Shown here one piece after another: positions 14,568-22,807 of a DNA stretch of 29,800 bases (positions are counted from its first letter, which is position 1; every line of letters starts with the position of its first letter). A program made the position numbers and the translations under genes. The notes under the pieces are model-generated. The model saw nothing but the letters and a program-made list of their open reading frames with translations, was not told the origin of the DNA and did not search any database. Where the stretch lies: assembly GCA_905187815.1 (NCBI GenBank), contig CAJJJM010000017.1, positions 1 through 29,800 of the forward strand, in the 5' to 3' direction. The DNA comes from an uncultured Methanomassiliicoccaceae archaeon (GTDB lineage: Archaea > Thermoplasmatota > Thermoplasmata > Methanomassiliicoccales > Methanomethylophilaceae).

Positions 14568-17290
14568 ACTATGCGGCATCCGCGGATGTCGATAGCGTCA
14601 TCAAAGAATTCAACAGCAGGCCGGAGGGACACTACAACGAGGAGGTCACCACGTCCCGTATCCAGTACGGTAAGAACGAGGTCACCAATCACAACAAGTA
14701 TGTGGTTCTTAAGAGACTTGCCAGATCCTTCGGAAACATATTCATCATAACGTTGGCGATCATCGACATCCTGTGGATGGTCCTCGATCCCGACATCATC
14801 TACTTCGTGATTCTAACGACGCTGATCCTTGTCAGCGGTACCGTCACATTCATCCAGGAGACCCGCAGCTCGAAAGCGGCGGCCCAATTGGTAAGCATGG
14901 TGACGACCATCATCACCGTCCGCCGCGAGGGGGTCGAGATTGAGATCGACTCCAAGGAGCTCGTGGTGGGTGACATCATCATCCTAGACACCGGGGACAT
15001 GATCCCCGCCGATGTCAGGATCATCAAATCGAACCATCTCAAGGTCGACCAATCCGCCCTGACCGGGGAGTCGGGCGGAGTGACCAAATATTCTGATCCA
15101 ACAGACGCCGATGACATCCTCGCCTGCAACAACATGGCCTTCATGGGTACGAACGTCATCGGTGGTTCCGCCGAGGCCATCGTCGTCGCGGTCGGAGACG
15201 ACACAATCTTCGGCTCCATGGCCGAGAAGCTCACCCGCAAGAAGCCGTCCACAACCTACGACAAGGGTACCAAGTCCATCGTCAACGTCCTTCTCAGGAT
15301 CATGTACTGCATGGTCCCGCCGGTGTTCCTCATCATGGTCATCAAGAACTACATGACCTACGGGGAGTTCACCGTCGACGGAATCCTGAGCGCCGTGGTG
15401 TTCGCACTGACATTGGCCATCGGACTGATGCCGGAGATGCTGGCGACCATCGTCTCCGCCAACCTGGCCAAGGGATCCATCGACATGTCGAAGAAGAAGG
15501 TCATCGTCAAGGACGTGACCTCCATCCAGAACTTCGGCGCCATGGATGTGCTGTGCTCCGACAAGACCGGTACGCTCACGCAGAACCGCATCTCCGTCGA
15601 ATCCTGCAATGACATCTACGGGAACCCGAGCCACTCCGTGGAGCTGCTCTCCTGCCTCAACGCCCACAACCTGAAATCCGCCACGAACCAGATCGACTGG
15701 GCCCTCGACGAGTACGCCGAGGAGGAGGACGGACTCCTGGAGGAGGTCGAGCAGTTCGAGTACATCGGTGATGTCCCGTTCGATTTCGTCAGGAGGAGGG
15801 CGACCGTCATCGTCAAGCAGGACGAGGACGTCAACATCATGATCTCCAAGGGTGCCATGCCCGAGATCCTCTCCATCTCCACCGGGTACCTCGACCAGAA
15901 CAGGGACATCCAGCCCCTCGACGAGAAGACCGTCAACGACATGATGGGACTGGTCGAATGGTACAGCATGAAAGGGATGCGTGTGCTGGGAATCACGCAC
16001 AAGTACATCCCGTCAGGGAAGACCGAGTTCTCCGATGCGGATGAGACAGATCTCATCATCGCCGGATTCCTCGTCTTCACAGACCCCGTCAAGCCCACCG
16101 CCAAGCAGGCGATCGAGGACATGAACGAGTACGGAATCACCGTCAAGGTCCTCACAGGGGACAACGAGTACGTGTCGAGGCATGTCTGCGAGCAGATCGG
16201 CATCCCCACCGAGAACATCCTCGTGGGCCCGCAGATCGACGATATGTCCGACGAGGAGCTCAACGCCGCCGTTGAGACCACAAGCATCTTCGCCCGCCTG
16301 AGCCCCGATGACAAGTCCAGGGTCGTACATGCCCTCAGGGCGAACGGACACACCGTCGGAGTCATGGGAGACGGAATCAACGATGTCGTCGCCATGAAGA
16401 ACGCCGATGTGAGCATCTCCGTGGACACAGGAACCGACATCGCCAAGGAGACGGCCAGCATGATCCTCCTGGAGAAGGACCTGGGCGTGCTGAAGGCCGG
16501 TGCCATCGAGGGAAGGAAGGTCTACGTCAACTCGATCAAATACGTGAAGATGATCGGTTCGATCAATTTCGGATACATGTTCTCACTGATCCTCGGTTCC
16601 CTGTTCTTCAACTTCGAGCCGATGGGCGGAATCATGATCCTGATCTTCAACCTGATCAACGACTTCGCCTGTATCTTCATCATCTGGGACAAGGTCGAGG
16701 ATGAGTTCGTCAAGGAACCTCGGAAATGGGATGCCAAGAATCTCACAACGGTCATGTATCGGTACGGACCGATGTGTGTGGTGACCGATCTGATGTCATG
16801 GGCGTTCTTCATATGGGGAGTGCTGCCAACCGTGGCCGTCACACTCTCCTCCGGAACCATCGCGGACATGGCCGTTCTCGGATACGACCTCTCCGGAGTC
16901 ACCAACGCCTCCCAGCTGGTCCTCAGCGGTGCACCTCTCGGCGACTTCGATGAACTGATCCCGTACATGGTGCTGTTCCAGTCCCTTTGGGTCATAGAGC
17001 AGTACTGGATGCAGGTCTGGGCCATACACATCGTCAGGTCCAACAAGCTGCCGTTCTTCCAGTCCTGGTCCGCCAAGCCGCTGGTCGTCACGACCATCGT
17101 CGCGCTGTGCGTCGGAACCCTGCTTCCGTTCAGCGGACCTCTGTGGGAGGCCATTTCCGGCTGCACCGACATCATCGGCGTGCCGCTGTGGGCCCTGCTC
17201 TGGATGCCGTTCATCGCGTGCGTGTACTTCTTCGGTTCACACGCGATCAAGAAGCACGTCCTGAAGAAGTACGGGTTCTTCGCCTGTTGA
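14564..17290 (+). CDS. mgtA: MgtA-type magnesium-translocating P-type ATPase
   Basis: 908 residues from ATG 14564 (919 from GTG 14531), close to the usual MgtA length. It is a P3B-type ATPase importing Mg2+ across the cytoplasmic membrane. Visible marks: N-terminal cation-ATPase domain (SRIQYGKNEV), ALTGES actuator loop, membrane motif IGLMPEMLATIVSANLAKGS typical of MgtA, phosphorylation site CSDKTGTLTQNRIS (Asp333), KGAMPEI nucleotide-binding motif, VLTGDNEYV, VMGDGINDVVAMKNADVSIS hinge, and about ten membrane segments including six after residue 650. The start choice is uncertain: 14564 is an ATG with only weak GGAAG upstream; GTG 14531 would be leaderless. It is monocistronic, with its own promoter and a hairpin after the stop. 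Confidence 0.93.
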   Translation: MNYAASADVDSVIKEFNSRPEGHYNEEVTTSRIQYGKNEVTNHNKYVVLKRLARSFGNIFIITLAIIDILWMVLDPDIIYFVILTTLILVSGTVTFIQETRSSKAAAQLVSMVTTIITVRREGVEIEIDSKELVVGDIIILDTGDMIPADVRIIKSNHLKVDQSALTGESGGVTKYSDPTDADDILACNNMAFMGTNVIGGSAEAIVVAVGDDTIFGSMAEKLTRKKPSTTYDKGTKSIVNVLLRIMYCMVPPVFLIMVIKNYMTYGEFTVDGILSAVVFALTLAIGLMPEMLATIVSANLAKGSIDMSKKKVIVKDVTSIQNFGAMDVLCSDKTGTLTQNRISVESCNDIYGNPSHSVELLSCLNAHNLKSATNQIDWALDEYAEEEDGLLEEVEQFEYIGDVPFDFVRRRATVIVKQDEDVNIMISKGAMPEILSISTGYLDQNRDIQPLDEKTVNDMMGLVEWYSMKGMRVLGITHKYIPSGKTEFSDADETDLIIAGFLVFTDPVKPTAKQAIEDMNEYGITVKVLTGDNEYVSRHVCEQIGIPTENILVGPQIDDMSDEELNAAVETTSIFARLSPDDKSRVVHALRANGHTVGVMGDGINDVVAMKNADVSISVDTGTDIAKETASMILLEKDLGVLKAGAIEGRKVYVNSIKYVKMIGSINFGYMFSLILGSLFFNFEPMGGIMILIFNLINDFACIFIIWDKVEDEFVKEPRKWDAKNLTTVMYRYGPMCVVTDLMSWAFFIWGVLPTVAVTLSSGTIADMAVLGYDLSGVTNASQLVLSGAPLGDFDELIPYMVLFQSLWVIEQYWMQVWAIHIVRSNKLPFFQSWSAKPLVVTTIVALCVGTLLPFSGPLWEAISGCTDIIGVPLWALLWMPFIACVYFFGSHAIKKHVLKKYGFFAC

Positions 17291-17299
17291 AACCCATTA

Positions 17300-17315
17300 C
17301 CGGGCTCCGGCCCGG
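17300..17315 (+). terminator. Hairpin with TCCG tetraloop after mgtA
   Basis: A 6-bp stem CCGGGC / GCCCGG with a TCCG loop begins ten bases after the stop and is followed by GTTTA. The loop is the same as at 14456-14475. Confidence 0.5.
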
Positions 17316-17339
17316 GTTTATCCAGTTCTCAGCTCAAAT

Positions 17340-17586
17340 CCGATCCAAGGCTAGGCGGGTCATCCATATCCGTTCATGGTTGTACGGTAGATCTATCTCC
17401 GCCAGCAGGAGGGGGCTCCGCGATGTTCTGGAAAGGCTCGGACTCGAGGACGCGAGGATGACGCCGGAGTCTCCGTCACGACGATCGGAAGGTGCTCGGG
17501 AGATGGCCGCTGAGGGATCCATCACGAAGGTCGGAGGGAACTGGAATGCGAGATATGTCCGCACATCCGACGATGTCTGGCCATGA
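17340..17586 (+). other. Intergenic open stretch, possible gene remnant
   Basis: Bases 17291-17830 contain no intact recognised gene. One plus-strand frame stays open from the mgtA end region to 17586 and reads SISASRRGLRDVLERLGLED in the middle, which has the look of a coding helix, but it has no start codon with a binding site and no family I recognise. It may be a gene fragment or chance in GC-rich DNA. From 17590 on the sequence turns A+T-rich, leading into the leu promoter. Confidence 0.2.
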
Positions 17587-17702
17587 TTCTCAGTGTCTAT
17601 CCGATGATGGTCGAAGTAGATTATTGTACATCAATTTCGAAAACATATGCTCGGTTCAATGGAATCGTAAGGTTTATCGAATCAATTGTTCAGAACCCTA
17701 TG

Positions 17703-17744
17703 TTTTTATAGAAAAAGAAGTTACGGTAGGATACCGTCAGAGGT
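17703..17744 (+). promoter_or_regulatory. Promoter, operator-like palindrome and leader Shine-Dalgarno of the leu operon
   Basis: The TATA box TTTTTATA (17703-17710) predicts transcription from about 17732. The perfect inverted repeat ACGGTA-GGA-TACCGT (17723-17737) straddles that point and could be a repressor operator. GAGGT (17740-17744) lies six bases before the ATG of the leader frame at 17751. ACCGTC (17733-17738) can also pair with GACGGT (17812-17817), just before the leuA ribosome-binding site GAGGTG (17820-17825). Confidence 0.5.
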
Positions 17745-17750
17745 CACAAG

Positions 17751-17795
17751 ATGATCTGCAACGCCTTCATTGGACTACTTATTCTTCTTGAGTAA
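17751..17795 (+). CDS. Leucine-rich leader peptide upstream of leuA
   Basis: A 14-codon frame, MICNAFIGLLILLE, with Shine-Dalgarno GAGGT six bases before the ATG and stop TAA 35 bases before the leuA ATG. Six of 14 residues are Leu or Ile, with the run Leu-Leu-Ile-Leu-Leu next to the stop. All four leucines use CTA or CTT, while the operon genes mostly use CTC and CTG. This is the layout of bacterial branched-chain leader peptides, where scarce charged leucine tRNA stalls the ribosome. There is little room for a terminator hairpin before leuA, so control, if real, may act on leuA translation or through coupling. That it is translated is inference. Confidence 0.55.
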   Translation: MICNAFIGLLILLE

Positions 17796-17830
17796 ATCCA
17801 GAGGAAGCTAGGACGGTTTGAGGTGTTTAT

Positions 17831-19417
17831 ATGGAATCTACCCAAACCAGTGGGAACGCTAATCTGAGAGACATGTTGGCAGTCAGCCCCTACAACCAGC
17901 TAGCGCTCAAGCCCCTTCCCCACAGGGACAGGATCCAGATCTTCGACACGACCCTGAGGGACGGCGAGCAGGCTCCGGGCATCGCCCTGAGCTCGGATGA
18001 CAAGGTGCGCATAGCCATGGCCCTCGACGACCTCGGGGTGGACATCATGGAGGCCGGGTTCGCAGCCTCCTCCGAGATCGAGAAGGACACCCTCAGGAAG
18101 ATCCGCGACGCCGGCACCGAGTGCACCCTCTGCAGTCTGTCAAGGAGCGTCAGGGGCGATGTCGACGCAGTCATCGACTGCGACCTCGACTACATCCACA
18201 CGTTCATCGCCACCAGCGGCCTCCACATGAAGTACAAGCTGAAGATGACGCCGGACCAGGTGGTGGAGAAAGCCGTGGACACGATCCAGTACGCCAGGGA
18301 CCACGGTCTGAGGGTGATGTTCTCATGTGAGGACGCCACGAGGACGGATCTGGACTTCATGAAGAGGATCTGCGTGGCGGCCCAGGAGGCCGGAGCGGAG
18401 TCCATCAACCTGCCGGACACGGTCGGAGTCATCATCCCCCAGGGAATGGCCCACATCATCAGCGAGATGCACAAGGTCCTGAAGGTCCCGATCTCCATGC
18501 ACTGCCACAACGACATGGGTCTCGCCGTCGCGAACACCCTCGCCGGGGTCGAGGCCGGAGCGGAGATCTGCCAGGTCACCGTGAACGGCATCGGTGAGAG
18601 GACCGGCAACGCCGCGCTCGAGGAGGTCGCGATCAACCTGTTCGCCAACTACGGCGCAGAGACCGTGAACCTGTCCAAGCTGGGCCAGGTGTCTAAGATG
18701 GTCGAGAGGATCACAGGATTCCCGATAGCGTACAACAAGGCCATCGTGGGTAGGAACGCATTCGCCCACGAGTCCGGGATCCATGTGCACGGGGTCATGG
18801 CCAACAGCCTGACGTACGAGCCCTTCAAGCCCGAACTGGTCGGGGTGGAGAGGCACATCGTCATCGGCAAGCATTCGGGCGAGCACTCCGTCCGCGGAAG
18901 GCTCGAGGCTCTCAACGTCAAGTTCCCGGAGGAGCACATGCCGGAGCTCATGAGCGCCATCAAGGAGATCGCCGTCGGAGGCAAGGAGATCGACGATGCC
19001 GAGCTGGTCGCGATCGCAGACAACGTGCTGTGGAAGAAGGAGACCAAGATCCAGACGGCGGTCCTCGACGGAATAGCGGTGATCACCGGAAAGAGCGTGA
19101 CCTCCACCGCCACCGTCACGATATCCATCAACGGCGAGAAGAGGGTCAAGTCCGAGATCGGTGTCGGACCCGTGGACGCCGCGCTGAAGGCCATCAGCGA
19201 GGCCGTCAACGACAACATCACGCTTGAGGAGTACAAGCTCGCAGCCGTCACCGGAGGCAGCGACTCCATCTGCGAGGCCACGGTGATGGTCAAGAACGTT
19301 CAGAACGACGGCAACCTGTCCGTCGGAAAGGCAGTGGGCCTGGATGTCGTGCAGACGTCCGTGGACGCCATGATGGCCGCCATAAACAGGGATTTCGCCA
19401 GACAGAAGAGTGAGTGA
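17831..19417 (+). CDS. leuA: 2-Isopropylmalate synthase (or (R)-citramalate synthase)
   Basis: 528 residues. It condenses acetyl-CoA with 2-oxoisovalerate as the first committed step to leucine; the close relative CimA uses pyruvate. Visible marks: FDTTLRDGEQAPG (38-50, metal-binding Asp and catalytic Arg), NLPDTVGV, MHCHNDMGLAVAN (His224, His226 metal ligands), GIGERTGNAALEEV and HESGIHVHG. After about residue 390 comes the LeuA allosteric dimer domain, which homocitrate synthase AksA usually lacks, so feedback by leucine or isoleucine is likely. GAGGTG lies five bases before the ATG. First gene of leuACDB; the leader peptide upstream supports leucine as the end product. Confidence 0.88.
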   Translation: MESTQTSGNANLRDMLAVSPYNQLALKPLPHRDRIQIFDTTLRDGEQAPGIALSSDDKVRIAMALDDLGVDIMEAGFAASSEIEKDTLRKIRDAGTECTLCSLSRSVRGDVDAVIDCDLDYIHTFIATSGLHMKYKLKMTPDQVVEKAVDTIQYARDHGLRVMFSCEDATRTDLDFMKRICVAAQEAGAESINLPDTVGVIIPQGMAHIISEMHKVLKVPISMHCHNDMGLAVANTLAGVEAGAEICQVTVNGIGERTGNAALEEVAINLFANYGAETVNLSKLGQVSKMVERITGFPIAYNKAIVGRNAFAHESGIHVHGVMANSLTYEPFKPELVGVERHIVIGKHSGEHSVRGRLEALNVKFPEEHMPELMSAIKEIAVGGKEIDDAELVAIADNVLWKKETKIQTAVLDGIAVITGKSVTSTATVTISINGEKRVKSEIGVGPVDAALKAISEAVNDNITLEEYKLAAVTGGSDSICEATVMVKNVQNDGNLSVGKAVGLDVVQTSVDAMMAAINRDFARQKSE

Positions 19418-19418
19418 T

Positions 19419-20675
19419 ATGGGCAAAACGATAGCAGAGAAGATCCTCTCGGAGAAATCCGGGACAGACGCCCGCGCCGGACAGATCGTCATGGCCAACG
19501 TGGACTACGTCATGGTCAACGACGTCACCGGACCGATCGCGTTCCGCGAGTATTCCAAGCTCGGGACCGACAAGATGTACAAGGACCGCATGGTCCTGAT
19601 CCCGGACCACTACGTCCCCGCGAAGGACGTGGCGTCCGCCGAGCAGGCCAAGGAGATGAGGGAGTTCGCCCATCAGCACGAGCTCCCCAACTACTTCGAG
19701 ATCGGGAAGAGCGGGGTGTGCCACCAGCTTATGGTGGAGGAGGGCTTCGCGGCCCCCGGAAGGCTCATCGTCGGAGCCGATTCCCACACCTGCACCTACG
19801 GCGGGATCAACGCCTTCTCCACCGGCATCGGTTCGACGGAGGCGGCGGCGGCCTTCGCCACGGGGAAGCTGTGGTTCAAGGTCCCGGAGACCATCAAGGT
19901 CGTCGTCAAGGGGAAGTTCAGGAAGTACGTCGGCGGGAAGGACCTGATCCTCAAGATCATCACGGACATAGGCGTGGACGGTGCCAACTACAAGGCCTTC
20001 GAGTTCCACGGCGATGTGTGCAACATCCCGGTGGCGGATAGGCTGGCCATCTCCAACATGGCCATCGAGGCCGGAGGCAAGGCGGGGATCTTCCCGTGCG
20101 ACGACCTCACCCGCGAGTACATCAAGGACATGGTCCGCGGCGAGTACACGCCTGTGGAGGCCGACCCTGATGCGGAGTACTGCCGCGTCCTGGAATACAA
20201 CCTGGACGAGCTCGAGCCCTTCGTGTCGTACCCGCACCTTCCCAGCAACGGACGTCCGGTCAGGGAGGCCGACGTCAGGATCGATCAGGCGTACCTCGGG
20301 AGCTGCACCAACGGCAGGATCGAGGACATGAGGATCGGGGCCGAGATAGTCAAGGGAAGGAAGGTCGCACCTGGCGTCAGGTTCCTGGTGGTCCCCGCCT
20401 CCCAGAAGGTCTACAGGCAGATGGTGGAGGAGGGTCTTATGCAGATCTTCCTCGACGCCGGCGCCTTCATCTCCGGACCCACGTGCGGTGCGTGCCTCGG
20501 AGGATACATGGGTATCCTCGCCGCCGGTGAGAAGGCTGTGTCCTCCACCAACAGGAACTTCATCGGAAGGATGGGGGACAAGGCCTCGGAGGTCTATCTC
20601 GCTGGGCCCGCCGTCGTGGCGGCCTCGGCCATCGCGGGCAGGATCGTCACGCCCGACCAGCTGGAGGGGAACTGA
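19419..20675 (+). CDS. leuC: 3-Isopropylmalate dehydratase large subunit
   Basis: 418 residues, the length of the archaeal aconitase-family large subunit. With LeuD it isomerises 2-isopropylmalate to 3-isopropylmalate. The 4Fe-4S cysteines are present: GSCTNGR (Cys296) and TCGACLGG (Cys356, Cys359). Also VGADSHTCTYGGINAFSTGIGSTEAAAAF. The start ATG 19419 gives the family-typical MGKTIAEKIL; a GTG at 19410 in frame would overlap leuA and add three residues. Paralogous subunits in methanogens act as homoaconitase for coenzyme B; the operon context favours leucine here. Confidence 0.9.
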   Translation: MGKTIAEKILSEKSGTDARAGQIVMANVDYVMVNDVTGPIAFREYSKLGTDKMYKDRMVLIPDHYVPAKDVASAEQAKEMREFAHQHELPNYFEIGKSGVCHQLMVEEGFAAPGRLIVGADSHTCTYGGINAFSTGIGSTEAAAAFATGKLWFKVPETIKVVVKGKFRKYVGGKDLILKIITDIGVDGANYKAFEFHGDVCNIPVADRLAISNMAIEAGGKAGIFPCDDLTREYIKDMVRGEYTPVEADPDAEYCRVLEYNLDELEPFVSYPHLPSNGRPVREADVRIDQAYLGSCTNGRIEDMRIGAEIVKGRKVAPGVRFLVVPASQKVYRQMVEEGLMQIFLDAGAFISGPTCGACLGGYMGILAAGEKAVSSTNRNFIGRMGDKASEVYLAGPAVVAASAIAGRIVTPDQLEGN

Positions 20676-21155
20676 ATGGACAAGATTAAGGGAAAGGTGT
20701 GGGTGTTCGGCGACAACGTCGACACCGACCAGATCATACCGGCCGAGAGGCTGGTGGCGGCGAACCTCGACCACCTGAACGACTACATATTCGAGAAGGT
20801 CAGGCCGGGATTCGCGCAGCAGGTCCAGAAGGGGGACATCCTGGTGGCAGGAAGGAACTTCGGATGCGGATCGTCCAGGGAGCACGCCCCGCTCTCGCTG
20901 ATCGAGGCCGGGTTCTCCTGCATCATCGCGGAGTCGTTCGCACGCATCTTCTACAGGAACTCCATGAACATCGGCCTCCTCCTGGTGGAGTGCAAGGTCG
21001 ATGCCAAGGAGGGCGAGACCATCGAGGTCGACCCCGACAACGGCAAGGTCATTGCCGAGGGCAAGGAGTACTCCTTCCCGGAGTATCCGCCGTTCATCTC
21101 CGAGCTGGTCAAGGCCGGCGGTCTGATGAACCTCATCAAGGAGGGCAGGTTCTGA
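20676..21155 (+). CDS. leuD: 3-Isopropylmalate dehydratase small subunit
   Basis: 159 residues, the normal archaeal small-subunit size. Visible marks: VWVFGDNVDTDQIIPAERL at the N-terminus, then GRNFGCGSSREHAPLSL (substrate-binding loop with the GSSREH motif), ESFARIFYRNSMNIGLL. In the specificity loop after the IIP motif it has RLVA where archaeal homoaconitases usually carry YLRT; lack of that Arg argues for isopropylmalate rather than homoaconitate. It starts directly after the leuC stop and its own stop overlaps the leuB start by one base. Confidence 0.9.
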   Translation: MDKIKGKVWVFGDNVDTDQIIPAERLVAANLDHLNDYIFEKVRPGFAQQVQKGDILVAGRNFGCGSSREHAPLSLIEAGFSCIIAESFARIFYRNSMNIGLLLVECKVDAKEGETIEVDPDNGKVIAEGKEYSFPEYPPFISELVKAGGLMNLIKEGRF

Positions 21156-22279
21156 TGAAGCACCTCGCCATAATCCCCGGTGACGGTATCGGGAAGGAGG
21201 TCATCGCCGCAGGGATGGAGGTCCTGGACGCGGTGTCCGAGATCTCGTCCTTCCAGTACGACCCGGAGTTCTTCGACATCGGTTCGGACCGCTATCTGAG
21301 GACGGGCGAGCTCCTCACCGACGAGGACGTCGCCGCCCTGAAGAGGAAGGACGCCATCTACTTCGGCGCCATCGGCGACCCCAGGGTGGCGCCCGGGGTC
21401 CTGGAGCAGGGCATCCTGCTGAAGATGAGGGCCGTGTTCGACCAGTACATCAACCTCCGTCCGGTGACATCCTGGTTCCCCCTGGTACCCCTGAAGAGAG
21501 AGGTCCCCTTCGACATCCATTTCCTGAGGGAGAACACGGAGGACTTCTACATGGGCGCCAACGGGTTCTTCGGACCCAGCAACGGAGGGTCCAAGGCCCA
21601 CGTCCACGTGGACAGGGAGCTGTACAGCCTGGACATCGACATAGATGCGAGGTCCTCCAACGATGACGACTTCGCGTTCGAGATCGGGCTCCTGTCCAGG
21701 ACCGCGGTCACCAGGTTCGCGGACTATGCATGCAGGTACGCAGTCAACAGGGGGGACAGGAAGGTCACCCTGGTGGACAAGGCGAACGTCATAACCAAGA
21801 ACTACGGCATGCAGAGGGAGATTTTCCAGGAGAAGACCAAGGAGTACGGTCTGGACCTGGAGTTCATGTTCGTCGACGCCATGGCGATGGCAATGATCGT
21901 CAGGCCGGAGACCTTCGGCACCGTCGCCGTCCCCAACCTGTTCGGGGACATCCTCACGGATCTGGGCGCGCAGCTCCAGGGAGGTCTGGGGATGGGAGGC
22001 AGCGGGAACATCAACCCCGAGGGGGTCAGCATGTTCGAGCCCATCCACGGCTCCGCTCCGGACATCGCCGGAAGGGGCATAGCCAACCCCATCGCCGCCG
22101 TTCTCGCGGCCCAGATGCTCTTGGAGGAGCAGGGGTATCAGGCAGAGGGCAGGATGCTCCATGACGCCGTCAGGAACAGTCTGGACACCGGCAAGACCAC
22201 TCCGGACCTGGGCGGGAACCTCTCCACCTCCGAAGTGGGGAAGGCCATCGCCGAGTACGTCCGCTCCCAGAAGCGCTGA
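21155..22279 (+). CDS. leuB: 3-Isopropylmalate dehydrogenase
   Basis: 374 residues. It oxidises and decarboxylates 3-isopropylmalate to 2-oxoisocaproate using NAD+. Visible marks: AIIPGDGIGKEVIAAGMEVL at the N-terminus, GAIGDPRVAPGVLEQGILLK followed by MRAVFDQYINLRPV (substrate arginines), HFLRENTEDFY, VTLVDKANV (catalytic Lys), FVDAMAMAMIVRPETF and NLFGDILTDLGAQLQGGLGM, then the cofactor stretch MFEPIHGSAPDIAGRGIANP. Some features (DQYINLRPV) recall tartrate dehydrogenase-type members, so a broader substrate range is possible. ATG overlaps the leuD stop (TGATG). Last enzyme gene of the leu operon; pcc1 follows after four bases. Confidence 0.9.
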   Translation: MKHLAIIPGDGIGKEVIAAGMEVLDAVSEISSFQYDPEFFDIGSDRYLRTGELLTDEDVAALKRKDAIYFGAIGDPRVAPGVLEQGILLKMRAVFDQYINLRPVTSWFPLVPLKREVPFDIHFLRENTEDFYMGANGFFGPSNGGSKAHVHVDRELYSLDIDIDARSSNDDDFAFEIGLLSRTAVTRFADYACRYAVNRGDRKVTLVDKANVITKNYGMQREIFQEKTKEYGLDLEFMFVDAMAMAMIVRPETFGTVAVPNLFGDILTDLGAQLQGGLGMGGSGNINPEGVSMFEPIHGSAPDIAGRGIANPIAAVLAAQMLLEEQGYQAEGRMLHDAVRNSLDTGKTTPDLGGNLSTSEVGKAIAEYVRSQKR

Positions 22280-22283
22280 TACG

Positions 22284-22535
22284 ATGATCGCCCTGGAGCT
22301 CGAGATCGACTATCCGGACGAGGCCACCGCCAGGGCGGTGATGGTTTCGCTGGAGCCGGAGAGCGCCGGCAATGTCGCATCGGAGCTCCGGGGCTCCAAA
22401 CTCCTTTTTTCCCTCTCCTGCGAGTCCGCAGGCATGATGAGGGGCACCGCGGACGGTCTGATGGCGTCCATCAAGGCTGCCGAGGAGGCCGTGGGCGTCG
22501 CAACAGGCACTGCGCATGATGAGGAAGATGACTGA
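22284..22535 (+). CDS. pcc1: KEOPS complex subunit Pcc1
   Basis: 83 residues, the Pcc1 size. The N-terminal ALELEIDYPDEATARAVMVS followed by LEPE, then ELRGSKLLFSLSCESAGMMR and TADGLMASIKAAEE show the beta-beta-alpha-beta-beta-alpha Pcc1 pattern. Pcc1 dimerises Kae1 in the KEOPS complex that makes the t6A modification on tRNAs reading ANN codons. It starts only four bases after the leuB stop, so it is probably in the leu transcript. A second, similar gene lies at 22808. After its stop, 22536-22712 shows no gene. Confidence 0.85.
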   Translation: MIALELEIDYPDEATARAVMVSLEPESAGNVASELRGSKLLFSLSCESAGMMRGTADGLMASIKAAEEAVGVATGTAHDEEDD

Positions 22536-22712
22536 TGCCTTTTACAAACTCAGATTGCCGTTCCTCCTCGGAGAACGACGCGGTCCGATGGATCATGGAG
22601 GATGCGATCCCCTCCAGCCCTCCGTGTCGCTTCCACCCGATGTCATCCTCCCGAGCGTCCGGTCATCCGACAGCCCCTCGGGGATTCGTCGTTAGGTTCC
22701 CGATAGGACGAC

Positions 22713-22720
22713 ATATTAAA
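22713..22720 (+). promoter_or_regulatory. TATA box before the second Pcc1-type gene
   Basis: ATATTAAA in GC-rich surroundings, centred about 26-27 bases before an ATG at 22744. This predicts a leaderless transcript beginning at that short frame. Confidence 0.5.
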
Positions 22721-22743
22721 TCCAAGTACTCCAGTCGAGACTG

Positions 22744-22803
22744 ATGTCAGGTAACTTCGAGGCCGGAACGTGTCTCGGGTTCATCAGTAACAGGAGGGAC
22801 TGA
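22744..22803 (+). CDS. Possible leaderless 19-residue upstream peptide of the Pcc1 paralogue
   Basis: The frame begins MSGNFEAGTC, ends NRRD and stops four bases before ATG 22808. Its ATG coincides with the transcript start predicted by the TATA box at 22713-22720. It contains the Shine-Dalgarno of the next gene (GGAGGG, 22793-22798). CGAGAC (22736-22741) and GTCTCG (22772-22777) form an inverted repeat around its start. It may serve translational coupling or be a chance frame in a leader. Confidence 0.3.
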   Translation: MSGNFEAGTCLGFISNRRD

Positions 22804-22807
22804 ATCG

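Noticed and set aside
17291..17830. tRNA or other structured RNA gene in the leu upstream gap
   Set aside because: No cloverleaf or T-arm consensus could be found by eye; only the small palindromes described.
18323..19498. Long open frame antisense to leuA (391 codons), with similar ones opposite leuB, purC, mgtA and the acyl-CoA synthetases
   Set aside because: GC-rich codons of real genes create open frames on the other strand; the translations are Asp/Val/Leu/His-rich without motifs, while the plus-strand genes are clear families.
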